Of a stretch of 64,000 nucleotides of DNA, positions 24,010-37,438 are shown piece by piece. The position numbers were made by a program, and so were the translations under genes. Location: NCBI GenBank assembly GCA_021018815.1, contig JAITYX010000016.1:6897001-6961000 (forward strand), written 5' to 3'. The stretch comes from Talinum fruticosum. Its lineage: Eukaryota; Streptophyta; Magnoliopsida; Caryophyllales; Talinaceae. Each line of letters starts with the position of its first letter. The stretch's first letter is position 1. The notes below the pieces were generated by a model, which was not told where the DNA came from, made no database searches, and was given only the letters and a program-made list of their open reading frames with translations.

Positions 24010-26590
24010 GGGAACGGGGAAGGAAAGAGAGACGTACGAGAACAGACGAGATTTGTCATTGGAAGATTCACTTTTAATTTTGGTGGTTAAAAAAATTCTC
24101 CCAATTAAGTTTTTAATTTGTTGCTTAACAGTCTGGATGTGAATCAATCAATATATAATTCAACACAAACTCTAGATTAATATTATTTTCCCTTCCCTTT
24201 TTCTCAAGTAAATTTGGGTCAAATAACGTTTATCTAAAAGTTGTTTGTTTCTCACGCAAACGAAGTGGAAACACCGTTTTTTTTCATAATTATGTCAACT
24301 TGTGAATTTTTAGATTAGTATCATTATATATGACGTGTTTTAAATATATGTGAAAATTTTCTTAAAATCAATCTATCTGTTTGCAGAGATAAAATTGTTT
24401 ATATTAAGATTTTATATGCATTTGGTAAGTTACTGGAGTTGAATAGTTTAATTTTTTGTGGATAAAAATACACTAAAGAATAGTATAGAAGAATCTAGAG
24501 GGACGCGGTGAGAAGATATGGGTGTGTGTGTGTGTAAAATATTGGCTCCTACCAAACACCAGTGGGGGCAAGCAGTGGGGCTCTGGTTATCGAGTGGCCA
24601 CTCCCTGGGTGCTATCATGAGGACAGAGAATTGAAAGAGCAGAAGGCATAGAGAGATCGAACGCGTAGCATTTGCAATACTATGTATCATGATGACTGAT
24701 GCATTCGTGCTGTAGCTGCACTTGCCACTTTCATTAGTTGGGTGAATACTTAAAAATCGAGTTAAAATTTTACCTTTTAACATTTTTTTATAATTTTTTA
24801 TAATTTTTTTATTGCGACTTACAACATTATAACTAAATATACATATATTATAACTCTTTATAATTATTTAAAATCTTACGACTCTTTACCTCTAAATAAA
24901 ATAAAGGACATACCATGTTCTTTTTAGTTTTAAAAGTTATAAAATTGTAAACTGTAAGCAATTTATAAGATAGTTGTAAGGTTAGTTATAAAAAGTTGTA
25001 AGCTTGAAACAATAAGTTAAAACTAAAAAGAACAGGGCCTAGACGGTTTAGGTTGTTGTCTTTTCTAATCTTTAGATCAATATATATAGATTATAGTTTA
25101 AGTATTTTGTCATTTGTTTTTTAAATCTTATGAATAAAGAAACTATGTGACGGAAAAAATTTATATGTTAGTTATGATAAAAATCGACAAACCATCTCAT
25201 CCTATGGATTCTCTAGTTAGTTTCACAAATAAAATTATTTTGTTCCGGAGTGACGTTGTATTTTCTTTTAGGTATTTGAATTGAAAATTATAGTAAATAA
25301 ATAATATTGCCCCATATTTATAATCTTCAATTAAAGCTCAAAGTTATATAATACCGGCTACATTTGTTATCCAAGTGGTATTTACATAAAAGAGTTTTAA
25401 GGGCTAAGGAAGAACCCTCATATATATATTTTTTCTGTTTCAGTCATAAGGCACACCCTTGAATTGTTACTTTTTCTTATTTATTTTTGGGTGCAGAGAT
25501 GAATGGTTGCATAAATCATGTACATATATAGCAAGACTTAATCCAAATGTGGGTAAGTTGCGTGTCACTAATCTTATTCATAAATTTGAGTCTGGTGGGG
25601 ACATGTATGTAGATGCCCCAAATCCGGCATACAAGAGTGTAAAATGAGATGATTATTTAATGTCCTTTTATTTTTTGTGTTTACGGCTGAATTTTATCGA
25701 TTTACAGATATATCACGATACGTAGTTGTTTTCTATAGTTGGCTTTTACAATAATATTTTAATTTTTAGTTAAATTTAATTTTCCTCCACCCTACTAAAA
25801 TAATATATAATTTAAAATAGAGCGAGTAATTATAAAAAAATATACTCCTATATAAAATGGTTCCTATTCAAAAGAGGAGATAACTCATTCATTAATGTCC
25901 CAAATATTTTATCTCCAATTTAATTTTCCATTGTCCATTATGTGTAATAATGGGCATTTGTGCCTCATTACGGAATACTACTTAGGATTATTTTCTCTTA
26001 TTTATCTTGGCATATTTTCTCTTATAGGTTATAATAATTTTGAAATATTTACAATAATTAGGGTCCATTAAATTTGATTTATGACTTTAATTAATTAAAA
26101 CAGATTTTGAGTCACTACAATCAAGAGTTAAAAAACCTTTGATCTTTCTATAGAGGGACTATAATAACCTAAAGTCAAAAAAACTTTTGATCATCCTATA
26201 TTTAAGAGTATGTGTTTCTTTTTGTACCAATGAGTTATAGCTAAATTGTTGTTTGAACTCTTTCCTACTAAATTTATCACCATATAAAGTTTTTTGCAAA
26301 TAAATTTATTTTTAACGGGACTATATTTTTTTATTATAAGATATAATTGATATGATAGTATGACAGGGAAAAAGATTAACCCACAAAATGATAAGTAAAA
26401 ATTTAGAATTAATCAAGATCCTATTTATACTGCTAAAAAAATTTTAAAAATTATAAAATTGGTCAAGTACAAAACATATCCTATTTTTCAAACTCCTAAA
26501 TATTACACTTCTATTTTTAACCTCATTCTCCCCCCAAAAAAAATGGCATTTTCCCCTGAATTCTCTCCCATCCTCTCCTAATAATTTTTA
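24010..26590. other. Intergenic DNA between XTH and the GH17 glucanase (divergent promoters)
   Basis: XTH and the glucanase are divergently transcribed, so this contains both promoters. It holds a short (TG)n at about 24516-24534 and a hairpin element at 24908-25042 (listed). No other gene is supported. Confidence 0.5.
24908..25042. mobile_element. Small hairpin MITE (GGCCCTGTT-type ends)
   Basis: The right end TTAAAACTAAAAAGAACAGG followed by GCCTA is the complement of the left end CCATGTTCTTTTTAGTTTTA. The terminal inverted repeat is about 23 bp and the interior is rich in TTGTAA words. About 135 bp in total, with no coding capacity. Confidence 0.6.
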
Positions 26591-26596
26591 AAAAAG

Positions 26597-26604
26597 TATA
26601 TATA
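26597..26604 (+). promoter_or_regulatory. TATA box of the GH17 gene
   Basis: TATATATA followed by a C-rich stretch, 100 bp upstream of the start codon at 26704. Confidence 0.6.
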
Positions 26605-26703
26605 CCCTCCCCCAACCGCTCTTATCTTCATCTTCACAAAGAAGTAAATAAATAAACACAAGAATAAGAAGGGTGTCCAAAGTTACACCACAAGTCAATA
26701 ACC

Positions 26704-28413
26704 ATGGAGGCTCCGGCCAATAAATCCCTAATCTTGCTCACTGCTCTCCTCACCTTCTCTCTCCTCCACGCCGCGGTGGCGTTGGAGATCGGGGTGAACT
26801 ACGGGACGCTGGCTAACGACCTACCGCCACCGGAAAAAGTGGCAGATTTCATTAAGACAAAGACCACCATAAACAAGATCAAGCTCTTTGACGCGAACCC
26901 AGATATCCTCCGGGCCTTCGCCAACTCTGGGATCCCGGTGACCATCACCGTGCCCAACGGGGAGATACCCAACATAGTCCAGCTACCTGCGGCCCTAGAC
27001 TGGGTGAATGCCCATGTCACTCCCTTCTTCCCTCAGACTAACATTACCAGAGTCCTTGTGGGGAATGAGATCCTTCATTGGGGTCCTCAGAATCTCATTG
27101 ATAACCTTGTCCCTGCTGTGCGTACTCTCCACCAGGCTATCCAACAGGCTGGCCATACAAGCATTAAGGTATCAACATCTCACTCATTGGGGATCCTAGA
27201 AAGGATAGAGTTTCCAAGTGCAGGCAAATTCCGCCCAGGATGGGACACAGGGATCCTAGCCCCATTGCTCCAATTCCATAAAGACACCAATTCCCCCTTC
27301 GTCGTCAACCCCTACCCATTCTTCGATACCGGCGCCGATAACGTCGACTTCACCACGTTCAGGCCGAACGCAGGCAAGCTCGACCCGGTGACCAAGATCA
27401 TTTACCAGAACCAGTTCGATTGGCTCTTGGACACCACCCTGACGGCCATGAAGGCCGTCGGCCCCTTGCCGATGTCGAGATCGTGGCCGGAGAGACCGGC
27501 TGGCCCACCGTGGGCGAGCCCTTTCAGACGTGGGTCAACGTCGATACGGCTAAGCATTTCAACACTAAGCTGATCGAGCACGTCAACAGTGGGAAAGGGA
27601 CGCCTTTGATGCCCGGGAGGAAGTTTGAGACTTATATCTTTGGGTTGTTCAATGAGAACCTCAAGCCTGGTCCTATATCTGAGAAGAACTGGGGGCTGTT
27701 CAGGCCTGACTTTACTCCTGTTTACGATGTTGGTATTATGAAGGGACCTGGAGGAGACCAGGTAAGGGTTGGTTTTCTGCTGTTTGAAATCTTGAATATC
27801 TTTGAGCCTAGTTTTTATCCCGCGTCCCCCAGCCTGTTACGGTCCACTTTGAAGAAAACTTGCAAAAAAAAAAGAATTTTCAGGGACAATTTTCTTTTCT
27901 TGCAGTATATGTTTTAATATGATCTTCTCGTTTCAATGACTAACAGCCTCAGGCTCAACCTCAGCCCCAACCTGGCCAGGCTCAGCCTCAGCCCCAGCCC
28001 GCTGTTCCTAGCCCTGACAAGCAATGGTGCGTGCCAAAGCCAGATGCCACTGATGCCCAACTCCAAGCCAACATTGACTACGTATGTGGCCAAGGGACCA
28101 TCGACTGCTCGCCCGTCAAACCCGGTGGTCCATGCTTTATCCCTGGTAACCTTAGAGCCATCGCAACCTACGCCATGAACGCCTACTTCCAAACCAACGG
28201 CCGCCTGCCCCCTCAGTGCGACTTCTCTGGCTCCGGCATTATCACCGCCGTTGATCCAAGTGAGTATTACTTATTTTCTGTTATTAAATGTATTAATTGT
28301 AAATTATATATCTGATTTTAGAGGTAATTGCATGCCGTAGATGTGCATATATGGTATTTCTGATTTTATACTTTTCTAATATAATTGTAGGCAGCGGGCC
28401 ATGCAAAATGTGA
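26704..28413 (+). CDS. Glucan endo-1,3-beta-glucosidase (GH17) with C-terminal X8/CBM43 domain; apparent one-base loss
   Basis: A secreted enzyme that hydrolyses callose-type beta-1,3-glucan. Exons are 26704-27761, 27947-28259 and 28391-28413. Residues 1 to about 27 are a signal peptide ending VAL before EIGVNYG. The GH17 domain shows LVGNEIL (acid/base Glu), NPYPFF and VAGETGWPT (nucleophile Glu). A Pro/Gln-rich linker (PQAQPQPQPGQAQPQPQP) leads to the X8 domain, which begins QWCVPKP and includes YVCGQG, GGPCF and QCDFSGSG with its six cysteines, ending SSGPCKM. There is no hydrophobic tail, so a GPI anchor is unlikely. The reading frame breaks at about 27461-27468 (GGCCCCTTGCC): the frame before it (MKAVG) and after it (ADVEIVAGETGWPT) are offset by one missing base. 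With that base the product would be about 464 residues and all introns would be in phase. Read literally, the protein stops at 27573. Confidence 0.92.
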
Positions 28414-29840
28414 ATATGTCCCTTTGGAGGGTGTTGAAGGGGAAATCTAGCTAGCTAGCAAACTGAAGAAGGCCCCTTTCACAGATTCTTTTCATACATT
28501 TTTGAAGTAATTGTAAATTTAGCTCTCTGTTCTGTTCCTTTTTTTTTTCCCAATAATTCTGCATAAGAATTTTTTTGTTGATGGTCGACTTAAGGACCTC
28601 ATGTAAATTTCAGATATGATAAATATACATAGATTATTTTTTCAGGGCATTAATTGATAAGATGTATATTTAGTGATATATATATAACGTTAACATGAAA
28701 TATTTTCAAAAAAATTATTTTTTAAAAAATTTCACATCTTATGACATCAAAGTAACAACTATAGTAAAGTGATGTTAAGGAGTAATAATTTCATTATGAA
28801 TTTTATAGGTAATGCTACACCATATCAATAAGGTTCAAAAAACACTTATGAATTATGATTTATAATTGGTAGATGTATCTAACTATAATTTAAACGATAA
28901 AAAGTATACTATTCTCAGTATTACAGGTTTGCAATCATCTACTTAGGTTCATGCCTTGCCTATATCTCCTTTTTTTCTTTCTTTCTTTTCTTTTTTAAAA
29001 AAACTTTCTATATATAATATGTGTCTAATCTATCAAAAAAATAAAATAAAATTGTACACTTATAAGACAACTTTGAAATTTATTTACATATGATAGTCTT
29101 ATTAAAATTATTCACTAATAATAGTTACGAGCTAATTAATATTTTTTGCCCAAAGAAAGCAAATTACATTTTTTAAAATGGAACTTAGGCCCTGTTTGGC
29201 AACCAGCTGTTAGCTTTTTGTATTAGTTATTAGTTGTTCGTATTATTAGATGTTTGACTTAACTGTTTGAGAAAAAAGATATTTGATAAAATTAATCTGT
29301 TTCTAATAAAGTTATTTGATGAAATTTTATTTAATGCCCATAACTCAATGTATACATTATAATTATTTTTAATATATATTCATATTTCTCCTCAATATTA
29401 ATTAAGAATTATGTGATGTATAAAATTATATTTATACCTTCTACACAAATTTAATAATGTAATCTTTTTGAAGTTTATTTTAATAATATATTTGACGTTT
29501 TTGTGACAAAACTATTTATTTATTATGATACACTAAATTATTTGTTAAAATAAAAAAAATAAAAAATATTAACTTAAATATTCATAATCATCCTTCAAAA
29601 GTAAAAAAGTATGAACTAAAAAAAAATCTTATACATAAGCGTAATTTTAATGATATAGAGTAATTTGACCAAAATGTGAATAATGATATGGTAACTTCAA
29701 ATATTAATTGTAATAAACTATTTCAAAAAGCTCTCCCAAAAAGCTTATTGGGTCAAAAAGGTTATTCCAAAAAGTTCAATTAATTTTTTGATGATCAACA
29801 TTAAAAGATTTGAACTTTGAGAAGAAAAAATTACAAATAG
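28414..29840. other. GH17 3' flank and AT-rich intergenic DNA
   Basis: The probable 3' untranslated region extends to about 28650. At 29188 the string GGCCCTGTTTGGCAACCAGC resembles one end of a plant hAT-type MITE, but I found no matching right end. Otherwise nothing. Confidence 0.5.
29825..29830 (-). terminator. Pol III terminator of tRNA-Lys
   Basis: TTTTTT on the minus strand, ten bases after the mature 3' end. Confidence 0.75.
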
Positions 29841-29913
29841 CGCCCACCGTGGGACTCGAACCCACGACCACAAGGTTAAGAGCCTTGCGCTCTACCGACT
29901 GAGCTAGACGGGC
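29841..29913 (-). tRNA. tRNA-Lys (anticodon CTT)
   Basis: A 73-nt cloverleaf on the minus strand: acceptor GCCCGTC/GGTGGGC (one G-T type pair), D-arm AGCTCAGTCGGTAGAGC, anticodon loop CTCTTAA in stem AAGG/CCTT, and T-arm GTGGGTTCGAGTCCCAC. Boxes A and B are intact, there is no intron, and CCA is not encoded. The T6 run just downstream (complement of 29825-29830) is a good RNA polymerase III terminator. Confidence 0.97.
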
Positions 29914-30012
29914 TTTATATCTCTTTGGTCACCTATTTTATTATGAAATACATTAATAAATTAGCAATGTCGTTAAATCGGAGACTTTGAGAGGGAGAGA
30001 GAGGGGCCAAAA

Positions 30013-33000
30013 ATGGAGGCGGGTGGACTGCGGACGGTGGTAGAGCTACTAGGCAGCGGAGCTCTGCTTCTCTTGATAGCTTCAGCTTCTCTCGTCTTCT
30101 TCGAAGCTTATCGCCGCCGATTCAACAACACGTAACTTTCTCTCTCCTTTTTTTTTTTGTTTTTTCTCTCTTATTTGTGAATTTCCGACCAGTTGTTCGA
30201 CTAATTTCTTTCCAGGGCAACTTTGGCTGATTGATCGATCTTTTTCTCCTTTTTATTTGGCAGTCACATTGAAGGTCAAGCGATATTTGAAGATCCAAAT
30301 TCACTCAATCCGGTAATGTTATTTATTTGCTATGATTTCATGATAGTACGTCTTTTGGTGTTCAACTTCTTTTTCAGTCTTTAAATACGTTATTCATCCT
30401 AGGGTTTATTGCGTAATTCTCTATTGACTTTGGTTTTTTGATATTCCGTTAATTTTTGAACAGGTGATTTGTGTTTCATGTGAGTTTCTCAGATGCCTTT
30501 CCCTTCCTCTCAAATTGTTTAAAAAAAAAAGAAAAGGATAAATAAACTGAGGAATTTTGAGGCTATCAACAGTGTTGTTGGGACATTTAGTTAATTTTTG
30601 ATATTTTTGTGCCCTTTAATTCGTTTGGGCTGGAATCAGTTTCAAAATTCGGATATTTAAAAAAAAATTAAGATAAGGCGTGGACACTTCATTCAATGAG
30701 ACGAATAAAACCCTTTATTTAAGGTGAAATGAGCTTTATGGTGTCTCGATTAAAATTTGTGTTTTGGGTTTTTGTTATTGTATTCAATGTTGCATTGATC
30801 AATTGCACAAACCTCTTTCATTTTCAAGCTGTGTATTGATAGCTAACTTGATTAAGTTCTCGGTTTAATGCTTCTATGTGAAGTGTTATGCATTGGAAAG
30901 TATGAGTTGTTTTTACGTTGATTTTCATATTTTGGTGTAGTTTATTTTAGCAATGATATCAACTTGAATTCTTGGACAAAAGGTTTAGCTTCTCATGTCA
31001 TCTTGAATCTCTATGAGCATATTTTGGACAAAAAGTTTAGCTTGGTTCTAGTATAAGGTTATATGCATATTGACCTCTCTAAACCCAGTTTCATTAGGAT
31101 CTACATTGTTTCGTTGTTGTTAGATGGTGGTGTTGTATTCTTGGATAAAATAGTGCCATTTTCCCGACATTTCTTAATTTGAAAGGAATGTCTCTTTTGT
31201 GAAATGTTTCTGTTCAACTGTAATCAGATTTCATATTTTTGGTTTGGTCGTCTTATTTATTCTGTTTGTTTCTCTGTGATGCATCTTAGTCATGTCAATT
31301 AAGTGTGAGGTTAAGCATCTGTGGGATCTTATTCATCATTGAAGATATTCTTATTTACAGTTCAACTACATTCAAAATAACTTCATGCATACCCATTTGA
31401 ATGCGGATGATTGGATTGGGACTTGTTAGACTTGACATTGACGTCTCAATGTATGCCCTTGCCCCATCAACAATTCCTTGTTCTTCCCCCTCCCTCTTCC
31501 TCTCATACTCTTGTCCACACTCTATCAAGTTGTAAATCATCATATAAGGATACATATTATCAAAGAAGTCTTTTCATTGGAATGAAATTATGCTTATTCC
31601 CTGTGGACTAATGTGCCGAAAAATATTAATTTGTTGGAAGCAATTTTCTCAGGTCCCATGTCCGTCTATATTTGATCCTGCGGAGAAGTATATTTCTTTG
31701 ATCATTCCTGCATACAATGAAGAGCACAGGCTTCCTGGTACCCTTGATGAAACAATGAAGTAAGTTTGCCCTGCATTTCTCAGTCTGGAAGTCTATTTGA
31801 TGTATGCATTTATTGCTGAGATCTCCATTCTTAGGATGTTTGAGCCCTTATTTGTTTGATACTATAGTTACTTCATATGGCATATTCTTTAAAATTTGTA
31901 AGTCGCTCAAATTGTAGTAGCAGCATCTATTGCTGGGGTCCATTTTAATTTTATTTATATTAGTTAATTTAGTTATATATACTTGTTTCAGAACTTCAGT
32001 TCATTTAGTTTTTCAACGTCTTTCCTGTTTTCAGCTATTTGCAAAAGCGCCAAAAGAAGGATGATTCATTTACTTATGAGGTATAAACTCTGTTCTCATT
32101 TGTTTTGTTCTGTTTCAGTTAGGTTTTTAGCTATTGTTTTGTGAGTAATTGTTATGCTACTGTTACCATGTTACAAGAAACATACCAACCCAGTCCCTGA
32201 TGGTGGCAAGACCAACAGCAGAAATCCACAAACAGCTTGTGTTGTACACAACAAAAGATGAATGCTTAAGTTGAAGGTGGAAGTGTTAAGCTTATATGAG
32301 GTTTCAACTCTCATTGGAACTCATTCAACCGCTAGAAATTTACATTTTCTGTCTCCCACCTGGTCTTGTAAATCGCAGTTACTGTAATATTATGTGATAA
32401 AATTAATGTTTATTTACTTGAAAGTGCAGAACTCATGATCTGGAAAATTTAGTATTTGTAAATTTAGGAAAAATCCTGATCAGATTAGATTTGGCCATGT
32501 TACTATATGTTTATGAATAACTGGTATCTTGATCATTGATATTTTTGGTAATGTACACTGGATAATTTAAATTTATTCTTAAGTTCAAGCTGTTCTATGC
32601 AATCATTAACAATGGCAAAGTTGGTATTGCCTTGATAGGTGGTGATTGTGGATGATGCTAGTGTTGATGGGACTAAAAGAGTGGCATTTGACTATGTCAA
32701 AAAACACAAGGTGGATAATGTCAGGGTTCTTCTTCTCGGAAGAAACCATGGCAAAGGAGAAGCTGTAAGACAAGTGAGAAAATTTCGTCTTTTGGTCAAA
32801 TTCTACCTGAAATTTTCAACTATTTGTGTGAATGCTGTTGAAGAAAGTCTGCCTCACACATGGCAATAATTGATTATAGCTCTTTGCTTATGTGAAAGCA
32901 TTAAAACAGGGAATGCTTCATGCTCGAGGTGCTTTACTTCTCATGCTCGATGCAGATGGCGCAACGAAGGTTAATGACTTAGAGAAGCTTGAAGATCAGG

Positions 33001-34489
33001 TTGGTTAGCTTCATATTGTTTATATCTTTAGAATGCTGGAAAGAGGCTGCTGGGCTTGACGTAGTAATAGATACTTTCTATATATTCTCTACAACTGATA
33101 CTTTATCCGCCAGATATTTGCAGTTGCCAGAAACAAATTGCACCTTGTTGATGCCGGTGCTGGTAATTCAAGAATGGGTATATCTGACATTCCTGTTGTT
33201 GCATTTGGTTCACGCGCTCATCTTGAGGAGAAGGCTCTTGCTACAGTTCTGTTCTTCAAGTATGACCCTTTTAGTTCTCCAGTGTAAGGTATTAATGCTA
33301 ACACATCTTATCTTGCATATTTGGTTCAGAGAAAATGGTACCGCAACTTCTTGATGAAAGGTTTCCATCTTGTGGTTCTCTTGGCTGCTGGCCCTGGAAT
33401 TCGTGACACGCAGGTATGTTTTCCATGGCAGGGCTTGTTTTCTATATCCAGAATCCCTCCTTTCTTTGATGCCTTAAAAATCTTGCAAGCAAAATTTAGA
33501 ATTGCATCAATTTTGTACCCTATATTTTGCCTGCCTGCAGTGTGGCTTCAAGATGTTCACCAGGGGAGCTGCACGGGAGCTTTTCAGGAACGTTCGCTTG
33601 AAGAGGTACATTATATTATCCATTGTACGCATGTGCTAATACTGTAAATCAAAACAGAATGTGTACATTATTTTGGAGTGCGAATTCTATATTATAGTAG
33701 TGAACAAGCATAACAGAGCTTTAGGGTTGATCTCTATTACCTTCTGTGCATTATCGTCCATTAGGTTTGGTTGCATCCGCTATTCACATGAGTGAAACAC
33801 TAATACCACTGTTATTGGATTTGCTTGGTTCTTTATCTCTATGTGCTTGTTATGTAATTTCATAGAGCTAGCACTTCTTGGATATATGTGCAATATGCGC
33901 TTGGATGCCCATTTGCTTTAGTTCGATGTTTTTTAACATTTTCATGAATTGGTGTTGCTCAATGTAGTAGCAAGCAGCAGAATCCTGTGATTTTCATGTT
34001 GAGCTATTTGTAAATCCAGGGAGGTATGTATGTGAGTACACAGAGAGGACTATCTAGCCAAGGGCTCTTTGGCCTTAACTTTATTGGTCTAGCGTGGACA
34101 GTCGCTGCAATTGAAGCTTAAGAGGCTTTCATTTGGCATATGTTGAGCTACAGTATATTGCATTACATTTTAACGTTTGCTGATTGTAGTTTTTGACATT
34201 GCCATGCTATTGTTGATCATATAAAGCTAAGCACTCTCAATGGTAGGTGGTTATGCTTTTCAATGTTGTGAGTTTTCATTGAAAATTGTGTGCTGTGTGC
34301 AGGTGGTGTTTTGACGTAGAACTGGTCTACCTATGCAAGTGGTTCAGAATCCCGATGATAGAGGTATCCGTGACATGGACAGAGATCCCGGGTTCTAAAA
34401 TGAATTTGTTAAGCATTCCCAGCATGCTTTGGGAGCTTGTGCTCATGTCTGTTGGTTATCGGACTGGTATGTGGAAAATTACCGTCTAA
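30013..34489 (+). CDS. ALG5: Dolichyl-phosphate beta-glucosyltransferase (ALG5, GT2)
   Basis: ALG5 makes dolichyl-phosphate glucose on the ER membrane, the glucose donor for N-glycan precursor completion. Ten exons were traced: 30013-30131, 30264-30312, 31653-31759, 32035-32080, 32639-32773, 32910-32999, 33114-33245, 33330-33413, 33541-33605 and 34303-34489. All have GT..AG and consistent phases, giving 337 residues, the usual plant ALG5 length. The N-terminus has a membrane anchor (about residues 12-32, [17 protein letters not shown]). GT2 motifs are [39 protein letters not shown] and [12 protein letters not shown] (DxD-type metal site). Further on are [40 protein letters not shown] and [14 protein letters not shown]. 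There is no frame break. The gene starts only 100 bp from the oppositely oriented tRNA-Lys gene. Confidence 0.97.
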
Positions 34490-35745
34490 GGATGTTCTGG
34501 TGTCATTAATTAGTTGAAGCCTTCCCTTATACGGAAGGACTGGGCGAGAGATCTGCAGAGGATGAGTAGCTGCTGAACATCTTCATTAACTCCCTTACTT
34601 TCACGAGCTAGTGGATAGAATTATGTGTTAAGTTTACATTTTGGTTGCTTGCCTTTGTGTTGAAGCTTTGTGCCATCGTACTAGTTGTATCATCATGGCA
34701 TCAATGTAAAACATCTCCACGAATCGAAGAAGTTTGCACACAATCGTGTAACCCGTGAATTCATGGGATGGCAAGTTCTTATTTGAGATTAATCTTTTAA
34801 GTCTTCGCATGTGATTTTAGACCAACGATGATACTTGTTTACACATGGATCCTCCAACTCAATGAATGAAGAAAAGAGTAAGAAATTTCAATTTTTACAT
34901 AAAATGTATAATTTATGTGGCTTCATTTGTTTAATGGTAATATCTTCGAAATTGAGTTCGAATCTTGTTTACATCAACCTTAGCGTCTTTCTTGACACTA
35001 AAGAAAATGTAGTTACTTGGACTATCTTACAATATGGTCGGTGCATGATGTAAGGATCTAGGACTTGTTGGAACTTACATACGAAATGAACATAAACGAA
35101 TATAAACGGACATAAATGAGTTGTTAAAATAAGAAATGAAAGAGCATAAATGAACATAAACGAATATAAAGAAAAATATATTCCGTTTTTCATGTAATTT
35201 CGAACAAGCCCTTATTATAAATAGCCCAACCCTTATTATAAATAGCCCCGTCCCAAAGTGGCCGATTGATTACAGATAAGCATACAAACTGAACATTTTT
35301 TTTTTTTGGGTGGAGGAGTGATGTGTCCTCTCATTTGCCTCGTTTTTACAGAGTGTAACGAGCATATAGCGTAGATAACCTAAGGAATTAGTTCATGTAA
35401 TTCTTGCTCTCCAGGTTATGTTGTTAGAAGCATTATTTTAAAAAGCACATGATGGAGGTAAATTGGCAATAATGCCTCAACTGCAAAAGACCAAGCATAA
35501 TGGTATCTCATGCTATTTAAAATATGGTATAGGCATTACAATATGATTGATTGACCAAACTTAATAAATGAATTTGCTCACTCGAACAATTACACTCTCC
35601 TAATCACTACAATTTGAGAAAGAACATAGATAAAAGCCCAAAAATAAGAAGAAAAATGTCGCGCAATGAAAGAACTGATAGAAACTTGTTTGTTTTGGGG
35701 GAAGAAAAAAAATGAAAGAAGAATAATATGAACAAAATAGGGTAC
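34490..35745. other. Intergenic DNA between the convergent ALG5 and actin genes
   Basis: It holds both 3' untranslated regions and a dispersed repeat at 35055-35215. A poly(T) tract lies at about 35299. Confidence 0.5.
35055..35215 (-). repeat. Dispersed repeat, inverted partner of 17285-17465
   Basis: Contains TGAGTTGTTAAAATAAGAAA, GAACATAAACGAATATAAA twice, and ends near TTTCGAACAAGCCCTTA. The complement matches 17285-17465. Confidence 0.65.
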
Positions 35746-37428
<1,683 letters not shown>

Positions 37429-37438
37429 GTTTTATATA

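Noticed and set aside
24448..24783. 111-codon minus-strand open frame above XTH
   Set aside because: No family resemblance, no splice context, and it includes the (TG)n tract; likely chance.
25459..25647. 62-codon plus-strand open frame in the XTH-GH17 interval
   Set aside because: No recognisable motif, isolated in AT-rich DNA, and no convincing exon partners.
29188..29770. Complete MITE beginning GGCCCTGTTTGGCAA
   Set aside because: No matching inverted right end could be found.
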